Below, one piece after another: positions 44,740 through 56,120 of a DNA stretch of 64,000 nucleotides; within the stretch, counting starts at the first letter, position 1; each line of letters starts with the position of its first letter. The notes beneath the pieces were generated by a model. That model saw only the letters and a list, made by a program, of their open reading frames with translations, was not told where the DNA came from and searched no databases. The DNA is taken from positions 3,717,069 to 3,781,068 of the forward strand of contig JAJEKV010000011.1 in NCBI GenBank assembly GCA_021234155.1, read 5' to 3'. Made by a program: the position numbers and the translations under genes. Origin of the DNA: Isoetes taiwanensis. Lineage: Eukaryota; Streptophyta; Lycopodiopsida; Isoetales; Isoetaceae.

Positions 44740-45823
44740 CTATGGATTGTACACAAATCAGAAACTGCCTGTTTGGTTTCTACTTTTGTTCCAACTACAT
44801 AGAAACTGTAAAATTCCACTCCAAGAATTGAAACATTGGCATCAAAGTACTCAGAGCATTACCCCGTTCCAACAAATCCTACAGAACTTGGGAAAACTTC
44901 TAAATAAGAACTGTTAAACTACAGTACAATCTGCCAGCATAGTGACTATGTCTGTTCCCTTCATAATCCACAGATAAGAAGCATTGAACTAACTTGGACT
45001 TCAAAATACTCTTATAAAATACAGCATTTGCAAGACACTTGTTCTTGTGCAAGTTTCATGTGCCTGACAATTTCTAGCACAACAAACTTAATAACCTCAT
45101 GCTCAAGGTTTTCTTGAAACAGAATATAGGTGTACTTTTGAGAACTTGCCAGTAGCTTTTAGAACTTGCCATTAGCTTTTGAAAACTTGCACATTACATG
45201 GCATCATCATGAAAGAACATCTGTGATTATGTTTATCATCTGCTTCTGGCTTTCATACCTTGCATGGCAAATTCTTTCTGAGAGGAATATGGAAAAGAGA
45301 TCATCCATTAACTAAACAATTGGCAATGTCATTCTCAAACATTATTATCTTACCTACTTCAAAGACCTCCACAACTAAAGAAGTTGATGCATAGAAGATG
45401 ACATACATCCCTAATACCTACAACAAAGAAGAAAGATGATTAGTAAGCACAATAAAGAGAATTGCCATGGTAGAGCCTAATGCTCAAAGCCTTGCAGGCA
45501 AGAACATGCAACCATTCCTCCATCAATGGAATCTGTAATTAGAAAACATGGGTCAAACAAATGGTTCATTACCTTTAATATGATATACAATATATCAGGA
45601 TGTTATGGCTATAGCTATCTGCCAACAGCAATTGTTCCAAACTGGCTAGACATCTGATGCTGCATGCAAGAGAACATGTTTTATTTATCCACCAGGTACA
45701 AACAAATCAATCCAAAATTCTCACTAAGATCCTCAGATTTGTGTCAGAAATCCCTTTATTGGAAGCCTACCCTTAAAAATGGGAAGCTGCCCTAAAAGAA
45801 TTACAGATATAAGTACAACTTCC
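44740..45823. other. Anonymous DNA
   Basis: There are short ORFs only. A small repeated agaacttgcca motif occurs near 45143-45165. Confidence 0.4.
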
Positions 45824-46048
45824 CTATGGCAACTTGAGAGTAATGATGTCAATTGTTTCCTTCCCAAATGCAAGGTAACCAACAAATGCAAATAGTGACA
45901 AATGCAAACTCAGAAGCAGAGTTAATGCAGAAACTATAACATAACAGCAAGCATCTATATCTACATTTTGACGCTCTGAGAACAAAGGGAACTCTGATAA
46001 CACCAAGCAAGAGACCTTGCCTGTGATCGCAAAGATGTACCTTGCCAT
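45824..46048 (-). pseudogene. Possible amino acid transporter exon (AVT-like)
   Basis: The minus-strand frame encodes a hydrophobic helix followed by FAFVGYLAFGKETIDIITLKLP. This resembles the stretch around GYxxFGxxTxDIITxNL in plant vacuolar amino acid transporters of the AVT/SLC36 type. It then meets a stop with no splice donor. Only one or two membrane helices are present, so this is a relic at best. Confidence 0.35.
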
Positions 46049-46254
46049 TTTAACAGATCTGGCTCAGACAATTTTTTCTGCATTTTGTGGAGGTACTTTC
46101 GGGCTAAGAGCTCAACTATTGCTAGTGATTTGTATCATGATTAGGTGGTAATGGAAATAATAGTGCTATCTCTGCAGATGCCCTGGTTAGTAGGTCAGGG
46201 ATGAAGCCTAACTCCAAATTTATTCAAACCTGGGAAAGCAAGTCAGGCCTAGCA

Positions 46255-46900
46255 AAGGAGAGTAATGACAAACCTTCCAGGATCAGCTCTAGAAGCAAGA
46301 GAAGAAGATTCTGGAAGCTTTGAATCCCAAAGAAGGTTGTAAAAAAAAATGTCATCGTTACTTGTTTAGGACGATCCTACCCAGCTCAAGCACAAATGAA
46401 CGAAAGAGAGCAATGATAAACCTTCCAGGATTGGCTCCAGAAGCAAGAGAAGAACAGAAAATCCTGAGAAAAAAATACTTTTTAGCATGATGCCATCATC
46501 ACAGTCTCTAGATTCAATGTCCAGATTTTTATTTACCTGTAGATTCGATGCTATCCCCGTTTCCACCAGTCCAACCCAACTGAGTGCCGAATGAAATGGG
46601 CCCCAAGTGAGACGGAGGAGAAACATGAGCGAAACTTTCGTAGAGAATCACAAATGAACAAAGGAAAGCAATGAGAAACCTTCCAGGACCAGCTCCAAAA
46701 GCAAGAGAAGAATAGAAAATATTGAGAAAAAAATAGGTTTTAGCATGATGCCATCATCAAAGTCTCCAGATTCGATGCCAGATTTTAGTTTACCTGCAGA
46801 TTTGATGCTGTCTACTTCCGTTTCTACCAATCTGACCCAGCTGAGTGCCGAATGAAATGGGTGCCAGGTGATCATACAGAGGAGAAATCTAAGCAAAATT
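46255..46900. repeat. Tandem repeat, unit about 260 bp
   Basis: Units share caatgataaaccttccagga, agcaagagaagaa, tttagcatgatgccatcatc and a closing gctgagtgccgaatgaaatgg. Two near-complete units (about 46395-46620 and 46650-46870) follow a partial one at about 46266. On the minus strand both units carry cag/gtaaat donor-like sites, so the array could be duplicated first exons of a gene. Confidence 0.75.
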
Positions 46901-48734
46901 CGTGGAGAACTACCCATCCATCATACTTTTTTCCTTTTGCTCAAAATTTTTTCATTGAATGCTACACAGCCGATTCAAATTCCCCATTTAATTTCGTCAA
47001 CTAAATCAGGCAGAGAGGGAACTTTGATTCCGCAGGGGGGGACGCAAGATGAAGGGAACGCCGCATGCGGCGTTACATGCGGCATTCCGGGAATTCCCAA
47101 CATAATCCAAAAATAAAAAAGAAGATAACTAGTCAAAAGCACGTTTGATTACTTTTTACAGAAATTACATGTTTTGATAATGTTCTTTTGCCTCTGTAAT
47201 TTGTAATATGAAGTTTTGTAATTACAAGAGATTGGCAAACACAATTATTGCTGTAAAGGGCTTCCACGGCTTGCCCCCTTATGACGATCATTCTATTGAA
47301 CACGTCGCATGCATCTTCATGCTCTTAGTTTGCCATAAATATCAACGAAGGTATTAGCTAAAACGACCCCAATGCAAGTGCACAATGCCAGATGCAAGCA
47401 TACCCATTGCAATTTATTCAAGCTAGAGCATACCTTTCGTGTAGAGGTAAACTCATATATTCACGATTCAGTGCAAATATAGTTGGAACAACATTCTTGT
47501 CTGCCCATTGTGAGCACAAGTTTTAATTACTATAGGATCACATGTTCCTTTGCTGAGCTCTTGAAAAGACATTCCAAGCATCCTTTAAACTAGTGACCAT
47601 CCCATACATTTTATATGAAGGTTTGTGAAACCTATACCGTCCAAAACCATTTCTTGTACTATGGCCTTGGAACTATACTTCTTTTTTCTTTACGGGTGTA
47701 ACTTGACCATACCAATTTCAGCTCCACAAGCCTTGTTCTCTGTCCCCAATATTTTTTGAAAGCTTTATATAGATTCATGTGCCCCGCTGCAGCTCATAGT
47801 CAAGAATCGCAGCTTTCTCCAACGCCACTATATTCTCATCATGAAGCTGTTCACAACCTGCAGTTACAAGTGTATATAGTAAATAGAGTACCAAGAAAAA
47901 CAAATTCACATGTCCATGCTTTGGCCATTTCAGCAAAAAATATACATGAAATTATATGGTTCTTAGTCATCATGCATGATAATGGACACATCTTTGAGGA
48001 GAATCTTGTCAATAAACTTGGAATGTTCGTTTTGCTTCATAGTGATTTATTGCAGAGAGGCCTTGATTTTTGGGGTTGCTGCCACCACAGTTCTATGTGT
48101 TTCCTTCCACGTATCTCCGAAAACAAAAGTATGTCCATTCTAGGCTCCCAAAGATGTCTCTAAGGAAGCCTTCTTCTCTAAGAGCTAAAAGTAGTAGGTT
48201 TTCCACTTTAGGCTCCCCAAAATTCTAAGGAAGTCTACTTCGTAGTGCTGCTAGAAAATCACTTAGTAGTTTATGCTTCTCTGCTTCCTATCTGTAGAGG
48301 TCTACCGTTTGTAGGATGATAAGGATGAAGAGGTCTTCATCGCAATCATGTTGTCACCTGGATGAACAGAAAGGATAGCATGAATGGATTCCTCCATGAA
48401 ATACTGAATTATTTTTGAACTGTAAAGACAGATGGGGATGTTAACTTTCTAGAGACTACAAATCTAAAAGGAATGAGGTCGGTTTTCTGCTGGTTAAAGA
48501 TGTAAAGACACAAAGATATGTGTCACTTCCCAAACTCTTCAGTTCCTGATGATCAATCTGCAATGGACCAAAGATAAACTCCTCCAAACAAACAATGACA
48601 CTTCATTTCAGCATATCTGACTTGTTGTGTACATATAGTTCACTTCAAAAGCTGATGTAAAAGCATGCAGAAAAGATTAGAGCTAAAAAAAGAAGTGAAG
48701 AATAATATTACTGCTTCCTTTTTCAAGGATGCCA
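46901..48734. other. Anonymous DNA
   Basis: A GC-richer spot with cgccgcatgcggcgttacatgcggc repeats lies near 47060-47090. No gene could be supported. Confidence 0.4.
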
Positions 48735-48960
48735 ACAAGAGTATTAAGAGCTGAAACAACCTCAATAGAAATATGTCCTGGAGGAACAAAATTCCAACAA
48801 ACGCCCAAGAATAGATATGTTAGCACTGTTCTGAAGGGATTGCTGGTTTGCAAAATCCCCCGTTACAATTTCTATAAGCAATTCAACCACATCCAGAATC
48901 ACCACTGGTACAGGACTGACCAATGTAGCACATTTTTGTTTTTGTATACTAAGTTGAGGA
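48735..48960 (-). pseudogene. Possible gene fragment, helical repeat-like
   Basis: The minus strand encodes PVPVVILDVVELLIEIVTGD and FANQQSLQNSANISILGRLL. After a one-base shift it continues PPGHISIEVVSALNTLVGIL. The leucine-rich helical pattern resembles armadillo/HEAT-like segments, for instance in BEACH-type proteins, but I cannot assign it firmly. Confidence 0.35.
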
Positions 48961-49505
48961 GCACCAGACTTCCTAAATTTGCAATGAAATTTGAGGTGTA
49001 GCTTCACCCATTCTCTAAATCAAACACATGGATTTGGCCTTTTTCTACAGTCTTATCACCGTATCATGCTTTATCACCAAATCCTGGCCTTCAGGCCAAG
49101 ACCTCTATGGACCAATGGTACTATTGCTCTGATTTATCTTAGCTTCAAAGAGAGCATTTTCTCCCCTTTGTCCCCTTTGCTCTGATTTTGAAGGCGAACT
49201 CCAGAAGCCGAACTCCAGAAATCGAACTCTTCATTGAATCTTTTTTGGACTTTCTAAATCACTGAACTGAAACGCATCTTTGAATCCCCTGAATCGCCAC
49301 AAACACTTTCTTGAATCCTTGCCTGAGAAACGCTTCTTGAATCCTTGCCGGTGAGGTGAAACCTTGAATCGCCAATTGCAGCCGGAGAAGAGGTGAGAAG
49401 AAAAGAATTTCTTTCTGAAAAGCCTCTTCTAAAATAGCCGTGGGAATTAAATCTGGTCATTAATTAACCGCGGCGGATATCTTCACCCGAAAAATTCACT
49501 TTCAG

Positions 49506-49562
49506 TGGAAACCCTTCCGGGGTTCTAATATGGAAATCCGGAAGGGTTTCCATATAGAACCC
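49506..49562. repeat. Overlapping inverted repeats
   Basis: tggaaacccttccgg (49506) pairs with ccggaagggtttcca (49538), a 15-bp perfect stem. An overlapping pair, ggttctaatatggaaa with tttccatatagaacc, could form instead. The two folds share the right arm and are mutually exclusive. Confidence 0.85.
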
Positions 49563-50173
49563 AGGACTTCCATTAATTTATTTAATAACCCCAATCGGGG
49601 GGAGATAGTGTGAGCGAAGCCTAATGGTTGTTAAAATGGTCGAGCCTGAACAGGCTGGGACCACTGTACATTTCGGCTTCAGGAGATGTGGCCATGGCAG
49701 GCCGATAGGACCCAACAGGCCGATTTTCGCATTAAGGCTCACTCTTGAGCATTATTATCTGCAATAGGATCTATGAGGTTACTTCTGGGAAGCGTGATCA
49801 GAAAAAGAATTTGCTGCCCTGGAGGTTTTATGACAGTTTAAGATCTACAGAACTGATATAAGGTAGAATCGAACACTTGTTCTATATCTTTCTTGAGTTT
49901 TAGTTTTGTTGATTAAGCTGATTATGTAGATATCCCTCTGAACAAGAAAAGCAAAGGTTTTTTGCAGCATACTATCCGGAAGGAATAGTTTTATCCTGAA
50001 GCAAAGGTTTTATCCATTGATTGATAACCATCACAATATTCCGAGGCAAAGTTTCGATAATAAAGCCAGCCAAGAATAAGGTACTTCTGTGATCAAAATT
50101 TACAAATTACAGTATAACTTTCGGACTTAATTGCTAACCCAATGGATTAGCTACTAAATTGAATAAGAAGGAA
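49563..50173. other. Anonymous DNA
   Basis: Nothing supportable was seen apart from small hairpins such as agcctgaacaggct near 49643. Confidence 0.4.
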
Positions 50174-50201
50174 CTAGTAACGGTGCCCAGCGTTGCTGGC
50201 A
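50174..50201 (-). mobile_element. Helitron 3' end, minus strand
   Basis: On the minus strand, hairpin tgccagcaacgctgggca, then ccgttactag, then T. The last 10 bases are identical to those of the 9200-13450 Helitron, so it is the same family. One stem base is missing. The element would extend right; its 5' end was not found. Confidence 0.8.
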
Positions 50202-51842
50202 TATGTTAGGACCTTGTAAATGATGTTCAAGAGAATGATGAGATGCCCTAAGATATTGGTTTTAGCTCAATATTTCTTCCTTAATCAATAAGAATCTCTA
50301 AGACTTGAGTGAAATTTTGGAATAGCTTTTAGAAACATAACGTAGTCTCTTTCCTCTTGCTCCAGTCTTTAATCTCTGACAAATTATGACGATAATATTC
50401 CTTCATGTTGAAGTAAAGTACCCTCTTTGCACTTAGAAGATTATCTTGTTTGCACTTAGAAGGTCAAGGTAGAGAGATACACTATTGCTCTTGTTGTCCT
50501 TTTTGTGCATAACATATCCCTATCACCCCTTGTCTATGCCAAAGTCATGTTGTTGTCTGACCTAGCAACAATATGAACCCACCCCTAATATCGTAGCGAA
50601 TGATATAGGTAAACATGAAATTATGGGCATGAGTGTGAGTAGACTTGTTAAAGTTTTTGAATGGGCATATCTTTGATTGTAAAATGTGAAGTCATGTGGA
50701 GTCAATGTTCAATATGACTCCAATCTTCAATATGAGGAATTACATATGGGTACAATGCATGAAAGTAACCTTGCTATGTTTCTATTGCTTTGCCATCCTT
50801 TCTACCAAGAAGCATCTAAAAATTGGTTTGGCTTCACTTGTACCAAGAAGCAACTCATTGATTATAAAGGAGGATGCATTGTAATGCAGATAAGGTGAAA
50901 AGGCCCTAAGCATTGTAATGAGTATAATGGTGTGTTTGCATTTATAACTTCAAAGTGCAAGTTAGGATGCATTGTCTATTACAAACAGGAACACATAAAT
51001 CGGACCAAAGGAAAAATTCCAGCAATTTTGTTTGTCGCCTGGAATCGCATCAAGTCGCTTGCAGCATTTAATGTTTAATGTTTCAAGGTGATTTTCCAGC
51101 ATCGTTTTTGCTAATGTCAACCTATAGAAACAAATAATGAACGATTAAAATATAGAAAACAATTTATCCTTCAGATTATGGAGTTCCGTAGGGCTAAGAC
51201 TTGCATTTTCAACATTGAGCCTCATAGAACCAACTGCACCGCTGTTGTAAGATGATTTTCGAATGTCCTCTTATCAAGCAGAATTGCTGACATCAACCTG
51301 TAGAAACAAATAATAAACTATTAAAACATAGAAAACAATTTACCTTCAGATTATATGCTATATAGAATTTGCATATATGATACCTTCTAACAGAATAGAA
51401 TTAGAGATGATCGCCGCTTAATTTAGAAAGCGCACTGCCTGCATAATTCATGCATGCAAATACAGAGCACGAATTATTATGCAAGAAAATAATGCCTTAC
51501 ACTGGATAAGGCCTGCTAGACTGACATCTTTAAACTTTTAAGCAATTTTCATAATGCAATCTAAGCTATCAGTTCTATGTCACTGGAACAAAGTCGGATG
51601 AACTACATTATCTATCCAATGCAGGGGATGGAGAGAAGAAACATGGGCATTCTTATGCCTAAAATAATGAAAATGCTTCAGAATTAAATGATTCAAAACT
51701 ACTTCCTGTATCAACAATCTGTGGCATGTGAAAGTAGAAATACCTTAAAACAAAAATGCAATATGCTGGCTATCCTTGACTCTTAGAAAATATGGAAACA
51801 GACCTATACCTATTTTTCAACAGTCCCATCACTTGGTATCAG
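50202..51842. other. Anonymous DNA
   Basis: There are short ORFs only. A repeated block ending caaataatraacratta(a)aaa-type sequence occurs near 51130-51165 and 51303-51340. Upstream exons of the glycosyltransferase were looked for and not found. Confidence 0.4.
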
Positions 51843-52278
51843 GTATGATTATGTGATGAAGGCAGATGATGATGCGTACATTCGCCTCGAAAACCTGGCT
51901 CATTCACTGCTGCAACACCCCAGAGAAGATCTGTATTATGGTCTTCCAATTGGACCTAATGGTCCTACGGGATTCATGACAGGAGAAGGGTATGTTCTAT
52001 CATGGGATTTAGTTGAATGGATTGCAGAATCTCCTATTCCCAGAAACATGAGTATGGGAAAAGAAGACCTACTGCCCAAGCTTTGGTTTAACGCAGGGAA
52101 GAAGGCTAAGCATAGAGCTAACCTGAAACGCTTGTTCTATGATCATCCTGCTTATGGTGGCTATTTTGCTCATGAGTTTATTCCTGAAACAATCTTGATC
52201 CATCAGTTGAAGGGTTTGGATCGATGGATGGACGTCCTCTCGTACTTCGAGCTCAATGGCAAAAGATATCAGATGTAG
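51843..52278 (+). CDS. GT31 glycosyltransferase, last exon
   Basis: From an acceptor-like tcag (51839-51842) the frame reads YDYVMKADDDAYIRLENLAH, with the DxD-type metal and nucleotide-sugar site of GT31 (beta-1,3-galactosyltransferase family) enzymes. It continues GFMTGEGYVLSWDLVEWI, the acidic MGKEDLLPKLWF and HEFIPETILIHQLKGLDRWM before a stop. In GT31 this is the C-terminal part of a Golgi-type type II membrane protein that adds galactose or similar sugars. The N-terminal anchor and first half of the domain are absent upstream within several hundred bases. The gene has a long intron, extends in an unseen way, or is truncated. The exon itself is undamaged. Confidence 0.88.
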
Positions 52279-54293
52279 GTAGCTGTAGATCATGAAGTAT
52301 TGCTAAAGTTAAAGTAAGCAGATAACCTATTAAAAGGAACGGTATCATTCTGCATGGATGCCCAAGCACCGCATATTTGCAGATCATCCATCTTCAATTA
52401 TATCCATCCCAATATCAGATTTAGTCAAGTAGTAGAGACTGAAATGGTTGAGAATGAGATCTAGAGAAATATTTGTGTTATATGCACCGATGTTCAAGAT
52501 TAAATATCAACATATCATAGTGTATTTACACGATGATGTTAAGGATGAGGTGTGGGGTGATTGTAAAGCTTTGTCAGTGCTTTATTACCTCATGCAAACC
52601 TAAATTTGGATGAAACCCCTTGCAGCAAAATCTAATGCGAGAGCCTTATCTCATAAAAGCTTCACAATAGTCTACTCTACAATAGCCTAGTCCTGTTATA
52701 AAAGAAAATGCAAGACTCCAAAGAAATCATACCTCAAGTTTCATATTTGAGCAAAACTTCCAAATCCCAATGAGTTTCAACAAAGCCCCCCTCAAATGTC
52801 GTATGTGATCTGCAATAGCAAAATTGTCTTCAGCAGAGACCATAGTTACAAAGTTGCATGAGGATTCAACAAAAAAAGTAAGGCTTCACAGAAATTAAGA
52901 AGTTCGTGGATAAATTCTTTTTCACTTAAGAAGATAATTATAAACAATACTTACAGTTTCGAATCCAAATGCATCCATAGTAAAAGCCTTCTTGGAGCAG
53001 TTTGAATCTTAGTCAAGGTTAACAAAATCTTGCAGTGAAATGGAACAAAATATTTGCAGTATCCGGAATCATCTGAAGCCAATGTTGAAGGTACCATACA
53101 TGAGCTTTAGGGTTTGAAGAACTTTCTACATGAAGCGACAATCCAGACCTTAACACATTTTGATCAGATCCTCACCTCACGACTTTGGCAATGCGGCATA
53201 CAGAAATAGGCATGGGGTGATAATTCGGCATACAGAACTGTCTGTCTTGCAGCCATCCGGATAGCGGCAAAGGTCAAAGAGCTGGAGAAAATATCGTTAC
53301 GCTTGCCCAAACCCCATTCTGGCAGGGCGGCCCAAAAAATAGCCAGCTAAATTAGTGATTTTTAGATGCAGATATTACTAGCCATTTTATTTGTAACTTC
53401 ATTCTTAGTACGAGAATGAAACCTGTTTGGGAAGGCTTTGATAGATTGGCAGCAAAAGAAGCCTCGATTAGAGGTGTCAAGGATTCATAAGTTAATGCTC
53501 TCCAAGGTTATTCCTGCATATGACCTGCATATGACGTAAAATATGACTAGAACAAGATGCTAACGCATCAATGGGTTGCCCTTTAGAGGAGCCATTGATG
53601 TGTGCGCAATTACGCACTTGGCAAACTGAAAACAACTAATTACTCCAGCAGAACATCATGTGGCTGCTTGTAAAAGCCAAGCCTTAGAATTCCAAACCTT
53701 GGCATGTAGATCAGTCTGTTGCTTATTAGACAGAGGCCTGAGGTAATCCCTGGCAGCTTGCTCAACAAATCTGTCCTTCATGGATACTCTGATGTAAAAA
53801 AAAACAATGCTATCTAGCAAATCAATATATGTTTGTTACTAAGTGGTTGGAGTTGTGCTCTGCTCACAAAAAACTGGGCTTCTAAGCTATTGGCAGCTCC
53901 TTATGGTATTTATAAGATAAACATGTGGCTTTTGTTCCATCGTCTCTAATATATCTAAAACACGGCGGCCAGAACGTGATGAAGTTAATCATATGTTCCT
54001 GATTAAATCCGAGCATGATGCATTTGTTTTAGAATTTCAACTTAATTATATCCTAATATACTGCCTGATTGTAACATTAAATTTTATGCTATGTTCATGA
54101 TAATTAAGATGACTTCACAATAAAAGTTTATGTAGAGCTTAGAAGATCTGTCATGTTCAGACACTATAGAAGGCATTCAACCTTCTAAGAAGTAATTTGA
54201 GAAGATCTACCACGCCAGTAAAGCAAGTTCTGTGTAATAGCATGTCAGGGCCTTAAATATTTGAAAGCTTTTCTGAGTACGTTAATGAGGTAG
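52279..54293. other. Anonymous DNA
   Basis: No exon or repeat could be supported. 52279-52500 may be the 3' untranslated region of the glycosyltransferase. Confidence 0.4.
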
Positions 54294-55015
54294 CTATGCA
54301 GTCATGTCTTCTGCTACCATAATCTTCTCTGAGATATCGTGTTCAAATGATGCTTGGATATGTGCCAGTGTTTTTGAAGTTGTTGTTTCCATGTGTCTAT
54401 GCAGTTTATCCATGGTTTTCTTATTAGATCTGTAATCTGTGCATGCAGCATGATGCACACAAAATAGAAACTTCTTCCTTGCTAACTCCTCAGACAACTC
54501 CATCTGGTGCTTATCCATCAAATCTTCATTCACTAAAACCACTAAGGAACGACCCGCCTGTAAAGTCTCAAAGATGCTGCCTAAGCCTGTTGATAATATA
54601 CAAGTATATAAATATCCCAATAAATTTTCACAAGTGTACAACTTCTATAAAAAATCATAGGGTGTATCTTGCCTGCATGACTCAGTACAAGTGAAGCAGA
54701 GCTAATATGGGTTTTCAAGTTCGGGGAAAATCTAAACCAATCCACCTTTAAACCCCCATCTTCACCATTTGACTAAATAAACATTCAGCGTGATTATATT
54801 ATTAAAAGCATGATATAAAGTAGTACCTTCTCTGGCACATATGATCCACGACCAATTTGGAAAAGTATAGAAGGAAATCCAAGAGAAACCAGAACCCTCC
54901 GACATGACACTGAGTCTGCTGAGCGTACGAGTGCATCAAAGCTGGTAGTACCAACAGTTACAAATACAAGCTTCTCTCCTTGAATTGGCGTCTTTGAAAC
55001 TTTTCCATCAACCAT
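54294..55015 (-). CDS. ALG13: ALG13-like UDP-GlcNAc transferase catalytic subunit
   Basis: Three exons: 55015-54827, 54772-54673 and 54586-54294, about 193 residues. Exon 1 starts at an ATG and has KLVFVTVGTTSFDALVRSAD and LFQIGRGSYVPEK. Exon 2 has LKVDWFRFSPNLKTHISSAS and LVLSHAG. Exon 3 has GSIFETLQAGRSLVVLVNED and LMDKHQMELSEELA. This is the GT28-type C-terminal fold that, with membrane-bound ALG14, adds the second GlcNAc to dolichol-PP-GlcNAc on the cytosolic ER face at the start of N-glycosylation. Length fits plant ALG13 (somewhat under 200 residues). Intron 1 is GT-AG. Intron 2 (54672-54587) starts AG/GCAAGA, a GC-AG intron, and splicing restores SHAG-LGSIFETL. The C-terminal tail after LFC is not conserved and may contain a further unrecognised splice. 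Confidence 0.9.
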
Positions 55016-55876
55016 TGTTATGCATCCCCAGCCTATTCCTAATATGAATCACCCAAAAAGCCCAAGTTGGAAACCACTCTTTGATGCTGCAATTCGTAAA
55101 AGATATAACAAGGGACATGCTTCCCTAGTTCCAGGATTAATTCAAAAATAAAATACAATGTCCTTCATGTGGAAGAGAGGGCTAGTGCGATAGGATAGTG
55201 GTGGAATGACTTGGCACATGGAATTCAAGCAAGATGGCATGTAAAACGAGATTTACTTACTAGTTGCTATCCTGTAAATGTCGGACGTAGCCCAGGTCTG
55301 TATTCTGTAGTCTTGTGAATGCCGTGCACTCTCCAACAATGAAACTGACTTGAGTTGCTTTTTGAAGGTGTTCCCATAGCGTCACACATAAGACTTGTAC
55401 AGTAGCAACACAATGAACTAGTGCATGAGTTTGATCATATTTGGGAGCAAGATATTGAAGAGGATAACATGAAATGGAAAATCTTCTAGGAAGTGAGCCA
55501 CAGCTCTGTTATCTTTACAGAAACTGGCTGTCTATTGATCAATACCTGTGTCTTCCATATCTTGGATCTTATCAAAGAGAATTTAATCTTTTCTTCTCCT
55601 CTTTCTCTCAGGAATTGAAGCCCACAGGGTCTGTGTCGGGCCATTTTTCACATCCTGTAGCCCAAAGATCAGGCCTTCAAACCGAATCGAGTAAAACCTG
55701 CCCGCAAAGCTTCTTGATGATACTAGGAGGGGGATTTCCCATGTTTACATGATGGGAGCATTGTATGAATTCAGGGAGCATTAGATTGTTACTAGGGTCA
55801 TGATCTTGGAAGACCAAATCATAGCACTGGTCATACCCTACTTAGTTGAGTTAAGAAATTTAAGGAAGTGTTGGGG
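55016..55876. other. Upstream region of ALG13 and anonymous DNA
   Basis: The first few hundred bases should hold the promoter of the minus-strand ALG13 gene, but no clear TATA box was picked out. A 93-codon plus ORF (55474) is unrecognised. Confidence 0.4.
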
Positions 55877-56120
55877 CAAATGCGACGCTCCCCGAACCTA
55901 TACGATGCTCCCATCGTATAAATATGGGAAATCCCCTCTTCCATGGCGACTACTTCACCATAGAAAGGCCCTCCGTTTGACTCGGACTACTTGTGATGGT
56001 CAAGTGTCCGAGCGAAGGACACAGAGGTGTCATTTGCCCATTCCTCCTCTAGGACATCCTGTATTATAGATGTGTAATAGTATGCCATCACGAAGGGTGG
56101 CCCATCGATCAACTTAGAAT
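55877..56120 (-). mobile_element. Relic of an LTR related to 19576-21185
   Basis: tgcgacgctcccc followed by tatacgatg...catcgtat resembles the first 40 bases of the LTR at 19576 (tgtgacgtcccc ... tatacgatg...catcgtat). A later gtgtcatttgcccattcc parallels gtgtcattcacccgtctcc. Homology fades beyond about 200 bp, so this is an old or related-family LTR end. Confidence 0.5.

Noticed and set aside
47756-48163. 135-codon plus ORF
   Set aside because: Reads as non-coding composition and I see no motif.
55474-55752. 92-codon plus ORF upstream of the ALG13 homologue
   Set aside because: No recognisable domain and no splice context. Left as anonymous.
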